From: Stutzerimonas stutzeri TS44
GTDB lineage: Bacteria; Pseudomonadota; Gammaproteobacteria; Pseudomonadales; Pseudomonadaceae
Length of the DNA: 64,000 nucleotides
NCBI GenBank assembly: GCA_000263395.1
Contig: AJXE01000002.1
Coordinates: 62,001 to 126,000, forward strand
Direction of reading: 5' to 3'
Numbering within the stretch: the first letter of the stretch is position 1; each line of letters opens with the position of its first letter. The position numbers and the translations under genes were made by a program. Below, in pieces: positions 38,408-46,790 of this stretch. The notes beneath the pieces are model-generated. The model saw only the letters and a list, made by a program, of their open reading frames with translations. It ran no database searches and was not told the DNA's origin.

Positions 38408-38420
38408 CTGGTCCTACCAG
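38408..38420. promoter_or_regulatory. GlcC operator-like site 2
   Basis: CTGGTCCTACCAG, a second TGGTnnnACCA site, lies 17 nt before the glcC start and 107 bp (start to start) from site 1. The location suggests that GlcC controls its own gene as well as the operon. Confidence 0.75.
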
Positions 38421-38436
38421 CAACGAGAGCACCCGC

Positions 38437-39210
38437 ATGCTGAACGAAGACACCAATGATCGCCGTCAAGTCGCCGACGTGGTCGCCGAGCGCATCGAGC
38501 GCCTGATCGTCGATGGCGTGCTGAAAACCGGCCAGGCGCTGCCATCGGAGCGGCGCCTGTGCGAGAAGCTCGGCATCTCGCGCTCGGCCCTGCGCGAAGG
38601 GCTGCGCGTGCTGCGCGGGCGCGGGATCATCGAGACGGCGCAGGGCCGCGGCTCGTTCGTCGCCGAACTGTCGGACAAGCGCGACGCCAGCCCGCTGATG
38701 CACCTGTTCAATTCGCAGCCGCGCACGCTGTACGACCTGCTCGAAGTGCGCGCGCTGCTGGAAGGCGAATCGGCGCGACTGGCGGCGCTGCGCGGCACCG
38801 ATGCCGACTTCGTGCTGCTGCGCCGGCGCTACGAGGAGATGCTCGCCGCCCATTCCGACGAGCAGGACGCCGACCCGCGCGAACACGCGCGCCTGGACCA
38901 CGCCTTCCACCTGGCCATCTGCGAGGCCTCGCACAATCCGGTGCTGGTGCACACGCTGCAGTCGCTCACCGACCTGATGCTGTCCACCGTATTTGCCTCG
39001 GTGAACAACCTCTACCACCGCCCGGTGCAGAAGCGGCAGATCGATCGTCAGCATTCGCGCATGTTCCACGCGGTCACCGAACGCCTGCCCGAGCAGGCCC
39101 AGCGCGCCGCGCGCGACCATGTGCACAGCATTCGCGACAACCTCAAGGAGATCGAACAGGAGGAACAGCGCCTGGTCCGCGCGACGATGCGCCTGGAGGG
39201 ATGGGCTTAG
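38437..39210 (+). CDS. glcC: GntR-family regulator of glycolate use
   Basis: A 257-residue FadR-subfamily GntR regulator: winged helix-turn-helix at about 10-75 (LKTGQALPSERRLCEKLGISRSALREGLRVLRGRGII) and a C-terminal FCD ligand-binding domain (LYDLLEVRALLEGESARLAAL ... HARLDHAFHLAICEASHN). The divergent position against glcD and two operator-like sites in between support its identity as GlcC, the glycolate-responsive regulator. ATG 38437 is chosen over an in-frame ATG 75 nt upstream, because the latter would span operator site 2. Confidence 0.92.
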   Translation: MLNEDTNDRRQVADVVAERIERLIVDGVLKTGQALPSERRLCEKLGISRSALREGLRVLRGRGIIETAQGRGSFVAELSDKRDASPLMHLFNSQPRTLYDLLEVRALLEGESARLAALRGTDADFVLLRRRYEEMLAAHSDEQDADPREHARLDHAFHLAICEASHNPVLVHTLQSLTDLMLSTVFASVNNLYHRPVQKRQIDRQHSRMFHAVTERLPEQAQRAARDHVHSIRDNLKEIEQEEQRLVRATMRLEGWA

Positions 39211-39220
39211 GAGCAGCGGC

Positions 39221-39252
39221 AAGCCTCAAGCTCCAAGCCTCAAGCCTCAAGC
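39221..39252. repeat. Short heptamer array after glcC
   Basis: Four consecutive 7-bp units AAGCCTC, AAGCTCC, AAGCCTC, AAGCCTC plus AAGC, starting 11 bp after the glcC stop. Units share AAGC with the larger array at 44487-44570. Confidence 0.75.
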
Positions 39253-39328
39253 AAAGAGCGCGCTACCTGTCGCTTGCGGCCTGTGATGCTAGACTCCGCG
39301 GCTCTTTTCACCACGCTGCGGATATGCC

Positions 39329-39868
39329 GTGTCCGAATTTCACGACTGGCTGAGCGCCGACCGCCTGCCCACTGCCCTCGATCCTGCCCTGCATGACTGG
39401 CTGTATGTCGATCGCGGCTCGCTGACGCGCCGCCTGACCGAACTGGCCACCGGCGCCTTCAGCGTGACCCCGCTGCACCAGGCCTGGGAGCCGTTGCGCG
39501 CCGACGAGTGCGCCGCCCTCGGGGTGGCGCCCGGCAGCCAGGGCTGGGTGCGCGAAGTCTACCTGTGCGGCCACGGCCGGCCCTGGGTGTTCGCCCGCAG
39601 CGTCGCCGCGCGCGCCGCACTGGAGCGTTCCGGCATGGACCTGCAGAGCCTCGGCAGCCGCTCGCTCGGCGAACTGCTGTTCAGCGACCCGGCGTTCGCC
39701 CGCGGCACGCTGCAGGCCTGCCGCTATCCCGCCGCCTGGCTGCCGCCGGAGCATCGCCAGCCCGACCTGTGGGCGCGCCGCTCGCGCTTCAGCCGGGAGC
39801 ACCTCGGCGTGCTGGTGGCGGAGGTGTTCCTGCCCGAACTCTGGCAAGCCGCCGGCATCGCGCCATGA
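39329..39868 (+). CDS. ubiC: Chorismate pyruvate-lyase
   Basis: A 179-residue enzyme that converts chorismate to 4-hydroxybenzoate, the first step of ubiquinone synthesis. The core GWVREVYLCGHGRPWVFARSV and the C-terminal ELWQAAGIAP-like end match the family. It starts with GTG at 39329; there is no strong ribosome-binding site, but no better in-frame start exists. It precedes ubiA by 48 nt, the next enzyme of the pathway. Confidence 0.94.
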   Translation: MSEFHDWLSADRLPTALDPALHDWLYVDRGSLTRRLTELATGAFSVTPLHQAWEPLRADECAALGVAPGSQGWVREVYLCGHGRPWVFARSVAARAALERSGMDLQSLGSRSLGELLFSDPAFARGTLQACRYPAAWLPPEHRQPDLWARRSRFSREHLGVLVAEVFLPELWQAAGIAP

Positions 39869-39916
39869 GCCGCGCGCCCCGTTCCTGACTCGTCATCTTC
39901 CGCACGGAGACCGCCG

Positions 39917-40813
39917 ATGTATCTGAAACTCCTGCAATCGTGCAATCGCCTGCACCCACGCGCCTGGGACTTCATCCAGCTGACGCGCATGGACAAGCCG
40001 ATCGGCATCTACCTGCTGCTGTGGCCGACCCTCACTGCGCTGTGGATTGCCGCCGAGGGCGTGCCGAGTCTCGCGCATCTGTTCATCTTCAGCGCCGGCG
40101 TGGTGCTGATGCGCGCTGCCGGCTGCGTGATCAACGATTTCGCCGACCGCAATTTCGACGGCCACGTGCAGCGCACCAGCAACCGCCCGCTGGCCACCGG
40201 GCGCATCCAGGTGCGCGAGGCCTGGCTGCTGTTCGCCGTGCTGGTGACACTGGCCTTCGGCCTGGTGCTGCTGACCAACGCGCTCACCGTCTGGCTGTCG
40301 TTCGGCGCAGTGGCGGTCGCTTCGCTGTATCCGTTCATGAAGCGCTACACCTATTACCCGCAGGTGGTGCTCGGCGCGGCGTATTCGTGGGGCATCCTGA
40401 TGTGTTTCACCGCCACCCGCGGCACACTGCCGGAGGAGGCCTGGCTGCTGTTCATCGCCAACGTGGTGTGGACGGTGGCCTACGACACCTACTACGCGAT
40501 GGCCGACCGTGAAGACGACCTGAAGATCGGTATCCGCTCCACCGCGATCCTGTTCGGCGATGCCGACCGCGCGATCATTCTCGGCCTGCAGGGCCTGATG
40601 CTGTTCTGCCTGCTGCTGGCCGGCGCGCGCTTCGAGCTGGGCCAGTGGTTCCACCTCGGCCTGGCGCTCGCCGCGGCCTGCTACCTGTGGGAATTCCACT
40701 ACACCCGTTCGCGCGACCGGCAACGCTGTTTTGCCGCCTTCCTGCACAACCACTGGGCCGGCCTGGCGATCTTCGCCGGCATCGTCGCGGATTACGCGCT
40801 CAAGAGCAGCTGA
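39917..40813 (+). CDS. ubiA: 4-Hydroxybenzoate polyprenyltransferase
   Basis: A 298-residue inner-membrane prenyltransferase that joins the polyprenyl tail to 4-hydroxybenzoate. It has about eight to nine membrane segments and the two Asp-rich motifs NDFADRNFD (about 75-85) and [12 protein letters not shown] (about 192-203). Start ATG 39917 after CGGAGA. Paired with ubiC and ended by a hairpin at 40875. Confidence 0.96.
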   Translation: MYLKLLQSCNRLHPRAWDFIQLTRMDKPIGIYLLLWPTLTALWIAAEGVPSLAHLFIFSAGVVLMRAAGCVINDFADRNFDGHVQRTSNRPLATGRIQVREAWLLFAVLVTLAFGLVLLTNALTVWLSFGAVAVASLYPFMKRYTYYPQVVLGAAYSWGILMCFTATRGTLPEEAWLLFIANVVWTVAYDTYYAMADREDDLKIGIRSTAILFGDADRAIILGLQGLMLFCLLLAGARFELGQWFHLGLALAAACYLWEFHYTRSRDRQRCFAAFLHNHWAGLAIFAGIVADYALKSS

Positions 40814-40874
40814 GTTCCACGCAAGCGAACATTCACGATTACGCAGAAAACAGGCGGTGAACGCGCAAAAAACT

Positions 40875-40906
40875 GCCGGCTAATGGCCTTTTAATGGCCA
40901 GCCGGC
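40875..40906 (+). terminator. Terminator after ubiA
   Basis: Stem GCCGGCT / AGCCGGC with a further GGCC/GGCC pairing towards the loop, which contains TTTTA. It lies 60 nt after the ubiA stop and before the phoB promoter. Confidence 0.6.
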
Positions 40907-40932
40907 GCAAGGCGCGCACGCCTGCCCTCAGG

Positions 40933-40966
40933 CTGTCACATCGCTGCAATAATTCCGTTATCTAAT
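40933..40966 (+). promoter_or_regulatory. PHO box and -10 element of phoB
   Basis: CTGTCAC-ATCG-CTGCAAT (40933-40950) fits the PhoB box of two 7-bp half sites separated by 4 bp, and a -10-like TCTAAT (40961-40966) follows exactly 10 bp later, the arrangement used by PhoB-activated promoters. It lies 46 bp upstream of phoB and implies autoactivation under phosphate starvation. Confidence 0.8.
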
Positions 40967-40996
40967 GCCGAGCGACAGAATGACCGAGGCTTGACC

Positions 40997-41686
40997 ATGA
41001 ACGGCAAGAGCATACTGATCGTCGACGACGAAGCGCCTATCCGCGAAATGATCGTCGTCGCCCTGGAAATGGCCGGCTACGAATGCCTGGAGGCGGAGAA
41101 CAGCCAGCAGGCCCACGCGCTGATCATCGATCGCCAGCCCGATCTGATCCTGCTCGACTGGATGCTGCCCGGCACCTCCGGGATCGAACTGGCGCGGCGC
41201 CTGAAGCGCGACGAGCTGACCATCGACATCCCGATCATCATGCTCACCGCCAAGGGCGAAGAGGACAACAAGATCCAGGGGCTGGAAGTCGGTGCCGACG
41301 ACTACATCACCAAGCCGTTCTCCCCGCGCGAGCTGGTGGCGCGGCTGAAGGCCGTGCTGCGCCGCGCCGCGCCCGCCGACAGCGAAGCGCCCATCGAAAT
41401 CGGCGGCCTGCTGCTGGACCCGATCAGCCATCGCGTCACCATCGACGGCAAGCCGGCCGAGATGGGCCCGACCGAATACCGTCTGCTGCAGTTCTTCATG
41501 ACCCACCAGGAACGCGCCTATACGCGCGGCCAGTTGCTGGATCAGGTCTGGGGCGGCAACGTCTATGTCGAGGAGCGCACCGTCGACGTGCATATCCGCC
41601 GACTGCGCAAGGCGCTTGGCGAGGCTTACGAGAACCTGGTCCAGACCGTACGCGGCACCGGCTATCGCTTCTCCAGCAAGGTCTGA
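40997..41686 (+). CDS. phoB: Phosphate regulon response regulator PhoB
   Basis: A 229-residue OmpR-type response regulator: receiver domain with the phosphoacceptor Asp 54 (ILLDWMLPG) and Lys in [10 protein letters not shown], and C-terminal winged helix ([35 protein letters not shown]). It activates phosphate-starvation genes. ATG 40997 gives [18 protein letters not shown]. It lies just upstream of phoR and has its own PHO box. Confidence 0.97.
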   Translation: MNGKSILIVDDEAPIREMIVVALEMAGYECLEAENSQQAHALIIDRQPDLILLDWMLPGTSGIELARRLKRDELTIDIPIIMLTAKGEEDNKIQGLEVGADDYITKPFSPRELVARLKAVLRRAAPADSEAPIEIGGLLLDPISHRVTIDGKPAEMGPTEYRLLQFFMTHQERAYTRGQLLDQVWGGNVYVEERTVDVHIRRLRKALGEAYENLVQTVRGTGYRFSSKV

Positions 41687-41726
41687 CACCTCACCGCCAC
41701 CCTACCGTCTGCATGGAGCTTTTCGG

Positions 41727-43028
41727 TTGAACCAGAACTGGCAAGGCACGCTCGTCCGCCGTCTCCTGCTCCTGCTGGGCGCCTGCCTGCTGCTCGGGGC
41801 GATCACCGGCGAATACGCCTGGATGCTCGTGCTCGGCCTGGGCGGTTATCTGGCCTGGACCTTCCACCAGCTGCGCCGCCTGCAGCAGTGGCTGCAGCGC
41901 AAGGATGCCGACCAGCCACCGCCCGATGCCGCCGGCGTCTGGGGCGAGGTGTTCGACAACCTCTACCAGCTGCAACGCCGCGACCTGCGCCTGCGCGGCC
42001 AGCTGCAGGCGGTGATCGACCGCGTGCAGGGCTCCACCGCGGCGCTCAAGGACGCGGTGATCATGCTCAACAGCGACGGCAACCTGGAATGGTGGAACCT
42101 CGCCGCCGACCGCCTGCTCGGCCTGAAGAAACCGCAGGACATCGGCCACCCGATCACCAACCTGGTGCGCCATCCGCGCTTCAAGGACTACTTCGAGGGC
42201 GACCAGTACGACGAACCGCTGGATTTGCCGGCGCCGGTCAACGACCGCCTGCGCCTGCAGATCACCATCACCCGCTACGGCAACAGCGAACGCCTGCTGG
42301 TGGTGCGCGACGTCACCCGTGTGCATCAGCTCGAACAGATGCGCAAGGACTTCGTCGCCAACGTCTCCCATGAGTTGCGCACGCCGCTGACGGTGATCGC
42401 CGGCTATCTGGAGACGCTGCTGGACAACCCCGAGCAGATCAATCCGCGCCTGCTGCGCGCCCTGCAGCAGATGAACCAGCAGGCCGACCGCATGCAGCAC
42501 CTGATCAACGACCTGCTGCTGCTGGCCAAGCTCGAGGCCAGCAACCGGCCGACCGACAACCAACCGATCGCCGTGGCGCTGCTGCTGCAATCGATCACCA
42601 GCGACGCGCGCGCCCTTTCCGGCAGCCACGCGCACCACATCAGCCTCGACGCCGATGCCGAGCTGCGGCTCAAGGGCAGCGAGGCCGAGCTGCGCAGCGC
42701 GTTCTCCAACCTGGTGTTCAACGCAGTGAAATACACGCCCGGCGGCGGCGACATCCACATCCGCTGGTGGCGCAACGAGGCCGGCGCGCACCTGAGCGTC
42801 GAGGACTCGGGCCCGGGTATCGAGCCCAAGCACCTGCCGCGGCTGACCGAGCGCTTCTATCGCGTCGACTCCAGCCGCGCGAGCAACACCGGCGGCACCG
42901 GCCTGGGCCTGGCGATCGTCAAGCACGTGCTGCTGCGCCACCAGGGCCGGCTGGACATCAACAGCTCGCCGGGCAAAGGCAGCACCTTTACCTGCCACTT
43001 TCCGGCCTCGCAGATCGCGCAGCGCTGA
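41727..43028 (+). CDS. phoR: Phosphate regulon sensor kinase PhoR
   Basis: A 433-residue histidine kinase: two N-terminal membrane segments (about 11-25 and 30-45), a PAS-type domain (about 85-190), the H-box FVANVSHELRTPL with phospho-acceptor His 215, N-box AFSNLVFNAVKYTP, and the G boxes VEDSGPGI and GGTGLGLAIVKH. Starts with TTG at 41727, 8 nt after GGAG; upstream codons in this frame overlap phoB and do not look like a PhoR N-terminus. Forms a two-component pair with PhoB. Confidence 0.95.
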   Translation: MNQNWQGTLVRRLLLLLGACLLLGAITGEYAWMLVLGLGGYLAWTFHQLRRLQQWLQRKDADQPPPDAAGVWGEVFDNLYQLQRRDLRLRGQLQAVIDRVQGSTAALKDAVIMLNSDGNLEWWNLAADRLLGLKKPQDIGHPITNLVRHPRFKDYFEGDQYDEPLDLPAPVNDRLRLQITITRYGNSERLLVVRDVTRVHQLEQMRKDFVANVSHELRTPLTVIAGYLETLLDNPEQINPRLLRALQQMNQQADRMQHLINDLLLLAKLEASNRPTDNQPIAVALLLQSITSDARALSGSHAHHISLDADAELRLKGSEAELRSAFSNLVFNAVKYTPGGGDIHIRWWRNEAGAHLSVEDSGPGIEPKHLPRLTERFYRVDSSRASNTGGTGLGLAIVKHVLLRHQGRLDINSSPGKGSTFTCHFPASQIAQR

Positions 43029-43141
43029 CGGCCGGTACGCTGGCGGATCGCACGGCGCTACCACGCGATCGTCGGATGGTTGCTTGAAAAGCCTGCCCGG
43101 CGCCCCCATTCTGAGCGCTCCATTGTCATCCAGAACCCCTC

Positions 43142-44482
43142 ATGGACCCTTCCCCCAGTTACGTTGCACCCTCCTATTTCGCCGATCTCGGCCTGATTCT
43201 GTTTGCCCTGTTCCTCGTCCTGCTCAACGGTTTCTTCGTCGCGGCCGAGTTCGCGATGGTCAAACTGCGCGCCACCAAGGTGGAGGCGATCGCCAGCCAG
43301 CACGGCTGGCGCGGACACATCCTGCGCACCGTGCACAACCAGCTGGACGCCTACCTGTCGGCCTGCCAGCTGGGCATCACCCTGGCGTCGCTGGGCCTCG
43401 GCTGGGTCGGCGAGCCGGCCTTCGCCCATCTGCTCGAACCGCTGCTGGCGCTGCTCGGCATCGACAACGAAGCACTGGTGCACGGCATCGCCTTCTTCAC
43501 CGCGTTCTTCATCATTTCCTACCTGCACATCGTGGTCGGCGAGCTGGCGCCCAAGTCCTGGGCAATTCGCAAGCCCGAGCTGCTGTCGCTGTGGACGGCC
43601 GCGCCGCTGTACCTGTTCTACTGGCTGATGTATCCGGCAATCTACCTGCTCAACGCCAGCGCCAACGCCATCCTGCGCCTGGCCGGCCAGGGCGAGCCGG
43701 GCGCGCATCACGAGCACCACTACAGCCGCGATGAGCTGAAGCTGATCCTGCATTCCAACCGCGCGCTGAACCCCAGCGACCAGCAGATCCAGGTGCTGGC
43801 CTCGGCGGTGGAGATGAGCGAGCTGGAAGTGGTGGACTGGGCCAACTCCCGCGAGGACCTGCTGCAGCTGGAGCATGACGCGCCGCTCGGCGACATCCTC
43901 GCCACCATCCGTCTCCACAAGTACAGCCGCTATCCGGTGTACGACAGCAGTCAGGGCGAGTACGTCGGCCTGCTGCACATCAAGGATCTGCTGCTGGCGC
44001 TGGCCGAGGACGAGCGGCTGGCCGAGCACTTCGACCTGCACGACCTGTTGCGGCCGCTGGAGCGCGTCTCCAAGCACATGCCGCTCAACGTGCTGCTCAA
44101 CCAGTTCCGCCAGGGCGGCGCGCATTTCGTGCTGGTGGAGGAAGGCGACCACAAGGTGATCGGCTTCCTGACGATGGAAGACGTGCTCGAGGTGCTGGTC
44201 GGCGACATCCAGGACGAACACCGCAAGACCGAGCGCGGCATCCTCGCCTATCAGCCCGGCAAGCTGCTGGTACGCGGCGACACACCGCTGTTCAAGGTCG
44301 AGCGCCTGCTCAACGTCGACCTCGACCATGTCGAAGCCGAAACCCTGGCCGGACTGATCTACGAAACCCTCAAGCGGGTTCCTGAGGAAAACGAGGAACT
44401 GCAGGTCGAAGGCCTGCAGATCGTGGTCAAGAAGATGCGCGGGCCGAAGATCGTGCTGGCCAAGGTGCTCAAGCAGGAATAG
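43142..44482 (+). CDS. CNNM/CBS-domain protein of the CorC-HlyC family
   Basis: A 446-residue inner-membrane protein: N-terminal DUF21/CNNM membrane domain (about 10-200, four membrane segments), a CBS-domain pair (HKYSRYPVYDSSQGEYVGLLHIKDLLLA ... HFVLVEEGDHKVIGFLTMEDVLEVLVGDI) and a C-terminal CorC_HlyC domain. Family members are linked to magnesium/cobalt export or transport. The original name 'hemolysin' is not supported. A heptamer array starts 5 bp after the stop codon. Confidence 0.9.
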   Translation: MDPSPSYVAPSYFADLGLILFALFLVLLNGFFVAAEFAMVKLRATKVEAIASQHGWRGHILRTVHNQLDAYLSACQLGITLASLGLGWVGEPAFAHLLEPLLALLGIDNEALVHGIAFFTAFFIISYLHIVVGELAPKSWAIRKPELLSLWTAAPLYLFYWLMYPAIYLLNASANAILRLAGQGEPGAHHEHHYSRDELKLILHSNRALNPSDQQIQVLASAVEMSELEVVDWANSREDLLQLEHDAPLGDILATIRLHKYSRYPVYDSSQGEYVGLLHIKDLLLALAEDERLAEHFDLHDLLRPLERVSKHMPLNVLLNQFRQGGAHFVLVEEGDHKVIGFLTMEDVLEVLVGDIQDEHRKTERGILAYQPGKLLVRGDTPLFKVERLLNVDLDHVEAETLAGLIYETLKRVPEENEELQVEGLQIVVKKMRGPKIVLAKVLKQE

Positions 44483-44486
44483 CCCT

Positions 44487-44570
44487 GCTGGAAGCTGGAA
44501 GCTGGAAGCTGGAAGCTGGAAGCTGGAAGCTGGAAGCTGGAAGCTGGAAGCTGGAAGCTGGAAGCTGGAA
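44487..44570. repeat. Tandem array of 12 perfect heptamers
   Basis: Twelve identical copies of GCTGGAA (equivalently AAGCTGG) in direct succession, beginning 5 bp after the stop of the CorC-like gene. Downstream (about 44605-44650) degenerate relatives such as GCAGCTCGAAGCTCGTAGCTAGC follow. The array is outside coding sequence and should vary in copy number between strains. Confidence 0.97.
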
Positions 44571-44651
44571 GCAAATCAGCGTGCGGGCCGACCAAACGCC
44601 TGTCGAGCCTTTCTTGCGGCTTATGGCTTGCAGCTCGAAGCTCGTAGCTAG

Positions 44652-45548
44652 CTATTCCCCACCCACGGCGAAGTTCGGCAGGCTGTCGACCGGCTGGGAG
44701 AAGGCGAACGGAATCGATTCGACCGCCAGGCCGACGTTGCGCTGCACGACGAAGTGCAGGTGCGGCCCGGTGCTGTTGCCGGTGTTACCGGAGCGTGCCA
44801 GGCGCGTGCCGGTTGCCACCCGCTGGCCTTCCTGCACCGCCACCGAGCCCTTCATCAGGTGCAGGTAGACGCCCATCGTGCCGTCGTCGTGCAAGACACG
44901 CACGAAGTTGCCGGCTGGATTGGTGCCGCGGCCGCTCTGCTGGTTTTCCACCTTCACCACCATGCCGCCGCGCGCGGCGATGATCGGCGTGCCCTCGGGC
45001 ATGGCGATATCCACGGCATACCGCCCCTTGGGCGTGAAGTGGCTGTATTGGCCGTTGGCGCCCTGGGTCAGGCGGAACGGCCCGCCGCGCCAGGGCAGCG
45101 GATATTTGTAGGGTTTGGGCAGCAGTCGCGGATCGCCCAGCGCATGACGCAGCTTTGGCGTGTACCGGAGCGGTTTGCCGGCATCGCGCGGCGCCAGCGT
45201 GGCCAGGCGAATCTGGCTGCGCGGCGGCAGCACCCAGCGGATCGGCTGGGCCGGGGCGCCCACCGCATTGCTGACGCCCTCCAGCTTCAGCTCGATGTCC
45301 ACCGGAGCGAACAGGTCGTTGCGCACCACCAGCGTTTCGCCGGCCGCATGCTTGCGGGTTTCCAGCTTCACCTGATTGTCGAGCTTCTCCACCATGCGGT
45401 CGCGGAAGACGAACACCTGCGAACCGGGCGCAGCCTGGTCGCTGTACGTCACCACGCCATTGGCATCGGTGTACTTGTAGATGGTCAGAGCCAGTGCGGG
45501 CGAGGCCAGCAGCGACAGCCCGAGCAAAGGAAGAAGACGCCCCAGCAT
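44652..45548 (-). CDS. M23-family peptidase-like protein with DUF4124 domain
   Basis: A 298-residue exported protein: signal peptide (about 1-20), DUF4124 domain (LTIYKYTDANGVVTYSDQAAPGSQVF) and a C-terminal M23 (lysostaphin-like) domain: RYAVDIAMPEGTPIIAARGGMVV, VYLHLMKGSVAV and STGPHLHFVV. The HLH zinc site and the Asp in AVDIAMP are present, but the His usually found four residues before that Asp is replaced by Arg-Tyr-Ala; a His occurs earlier in YSHFTPKG. Activity on peptidoglycan is therefore uncertain. ATG 45548 is chosen over an upstream in-frame ATG (45677) for its clean signal peptide. Confidence 0.86.
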   Translation of the reverse strand: MLGRLLPLLGLSLLASPALALTIYKYTDANGVVTYSDQAAPGSQVFVFRDRMVEKLDNQVKLETRKHAAGETLVVRNDLFAPVDIELKLEGVSNAVGAPAQPIRWVLPPRSQIRLATLAPRDAGKPLRYTPKLRHALGDPRLLPKPYKYPLPWRGGPFRLTQGANGQYSHFTPKGRYAVDIAMPEGTPIIAARGGMVVKVENQQSGRGTNPAGNFVRVLHDDGTMGVYLHLMKGSVAVQEGQRVATGTRLARSGNTGNSTGPHLHFVVQRNVGLAVESIPFAFSQPVDSLPNFAVGGE

Positions 45549-45684
45549 AACGGCAGTTCTAGTCGTGAAGTCGGTTGGAGGGCGAAGACTAACAGCGCCG
45601 CCGGGGCGCCGCGAGCCACCGACCGTCGGGGTGTGAAGCCGGTCAGCTTGTGCGCTTCGTCGGCCGACGAAGCGCACTAGGCGC

Positions 45685-46602
45685 TCAGGCGCCGGGCACG
45701 AAGTGTTTCTGCACGGTGCCGCGCGCGATCAGCCGCGACAGGTAATCGAGCTTCTGCGCATCGCGGTCGACGAAGCGGAACGACAGCTGCAGCCACTCGC
45801 TGTCGGGCTTGGGCTCCAGCGCGGCCACCGCGTGCAGGTAACCGTTCAACCGGGCGATCTCGCCGCCCTCGCCCTGCTCCAGGTCGAGCACGGCGCTTTC
45901 CAGCACCTGCGGCAGCAGCTCGCCGCGACGCACCACCAGCAACGCCTCCTTCAGACTCAGCGCCTTGATCACGCACGCCAGCATGCCGGCAGCCAGGCGC
46001 AGCTGGCCCTGTCCGCGGCCGCCGGTTGCCGCGGCCGGCCGGTTCGCCGCCGGCGCGGCGGCCGGTTGCAGCAGCGCGGCGGCCGAAGTGGCAAGCGGCG
46101 CCGCAACCGGTGCAGGCCGTACCACTTCAGCCTTGCCGCCGGTCAGCGCGGCCAGCGAATCATTGGCCATTCCGGACGACAGGGCGCGCACCGGAGCACT
46201 GGCCGCCAGTGCATCGAGCTTGCCGGCGCGACCTAGCGCCTTGCGCACCTTGCTGGTCAGCTGCTCGTTGGTAAATGGCTTGCCGATGTAGTCCGAAACC
46301 CCGGCCTGGATCGCCTGCACGACGTTCTCCTTGTCGCCGCGGCTGGTCACCATGATGAACGGGGTGGTCTTCAGCGCGTCCTGCGCGCGGCACCAGGTCA
46401 GCAGTTCGAGACCGGACATTTCCGGCATCTCCCAGTCGCAGAGGATCAGGTCGAAGCGCTCGCGCCCGAGCATCTGCTGCGCCTTGCGCCCGTTGACGGC
46501 ATCCTCGATCCGGATGCCGGGAAAATGCTCGCGCAGCCCCTTCTTCACCAGATCGCGAATGAACGGCGCATCATCCACGACCAACACACTGACCTTGCTC
46601 AT
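45685..46602 (-). CDS. Response regulator with an unclassified C-terminal domain
   Basis: A 305-residue protein: CheY-like receiver at 1-125 with phosphoacceptor Asp 56 (ILCDWEMPEMSG) and the IGKPFTNEQL lysine region, an Ala/Pro-rich linker at about 150-200, and a C-terminal domain of about 100 residues (LKEALLVVRRGELLPQVLESAVLDLEQGEG ... WLQLSFRFVDRDAQKLDYLSRLIARGTVQKHFVPGA). The C-terminal part resembles a PilZ domain in its final FRFVDRDAQKLDYLSRLI segment, but the c-di-GMP RxxxR and D/NxSxxG motifs are not evident. Its kinase is not in the window. ATG 46602. Confidence 0.8.
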   Translation of the reverse strand: MSKVSVLVVDDAPFIRDLVKKGLREHFPGIRIEDAVNGRKAQQMLGRERFDLILCDWEMPEMSGLELLTWCRAQDALKTTPFIMVTSRGDKENVVQAIQAGVSDYIGKPFTNEQLTSKVRKALGRAGKLDALAASAPVRALSSGMANDSLAALTGGKAEVVRPAPVAAPLATSAAALLQPAAAPAANRPAAATGGRGQGQLRLAAGMLACVIKALSLKEALLVVRRGELLPQVLESAVLDLEQGEGGEIARLNGYLHAVAALEPKPDSEWLQLSFRFVDRDAQKLDYLSRLIARGTVQKHFVPGA

Positions 46603-46790
46603 CCAGCCCCTCCTGCGAATGCCGGCAAGCATAGCCGCAGCGCACCTGCCAGCAAAAGCGCGGCGTCCGCCCACCGCGCCCGTCCCTTGCGCCGGATCAG
46701 TAATCGACGCGCCGCCGGTTGAAACAGCGCGCCGCGGGACAGCGCCCGCCGGGCGCGGCATACTCGGGCTTTCCGTTAGCCGAGGCCATC

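Noticed and set aside
43142-44482. Calling the CorC-like gene a hemolysin
   Set aside because: The domain set (CNNM, CBS, CorC_HlyC) points to a metal-transport-related membrane protein; the old name has no sequence support.
44487-44570. Possible CRISPR array
   Set aside because: The repeat unit is 7 bp with no spacers, and no cas genes are present; it is a simple tandem repeat.
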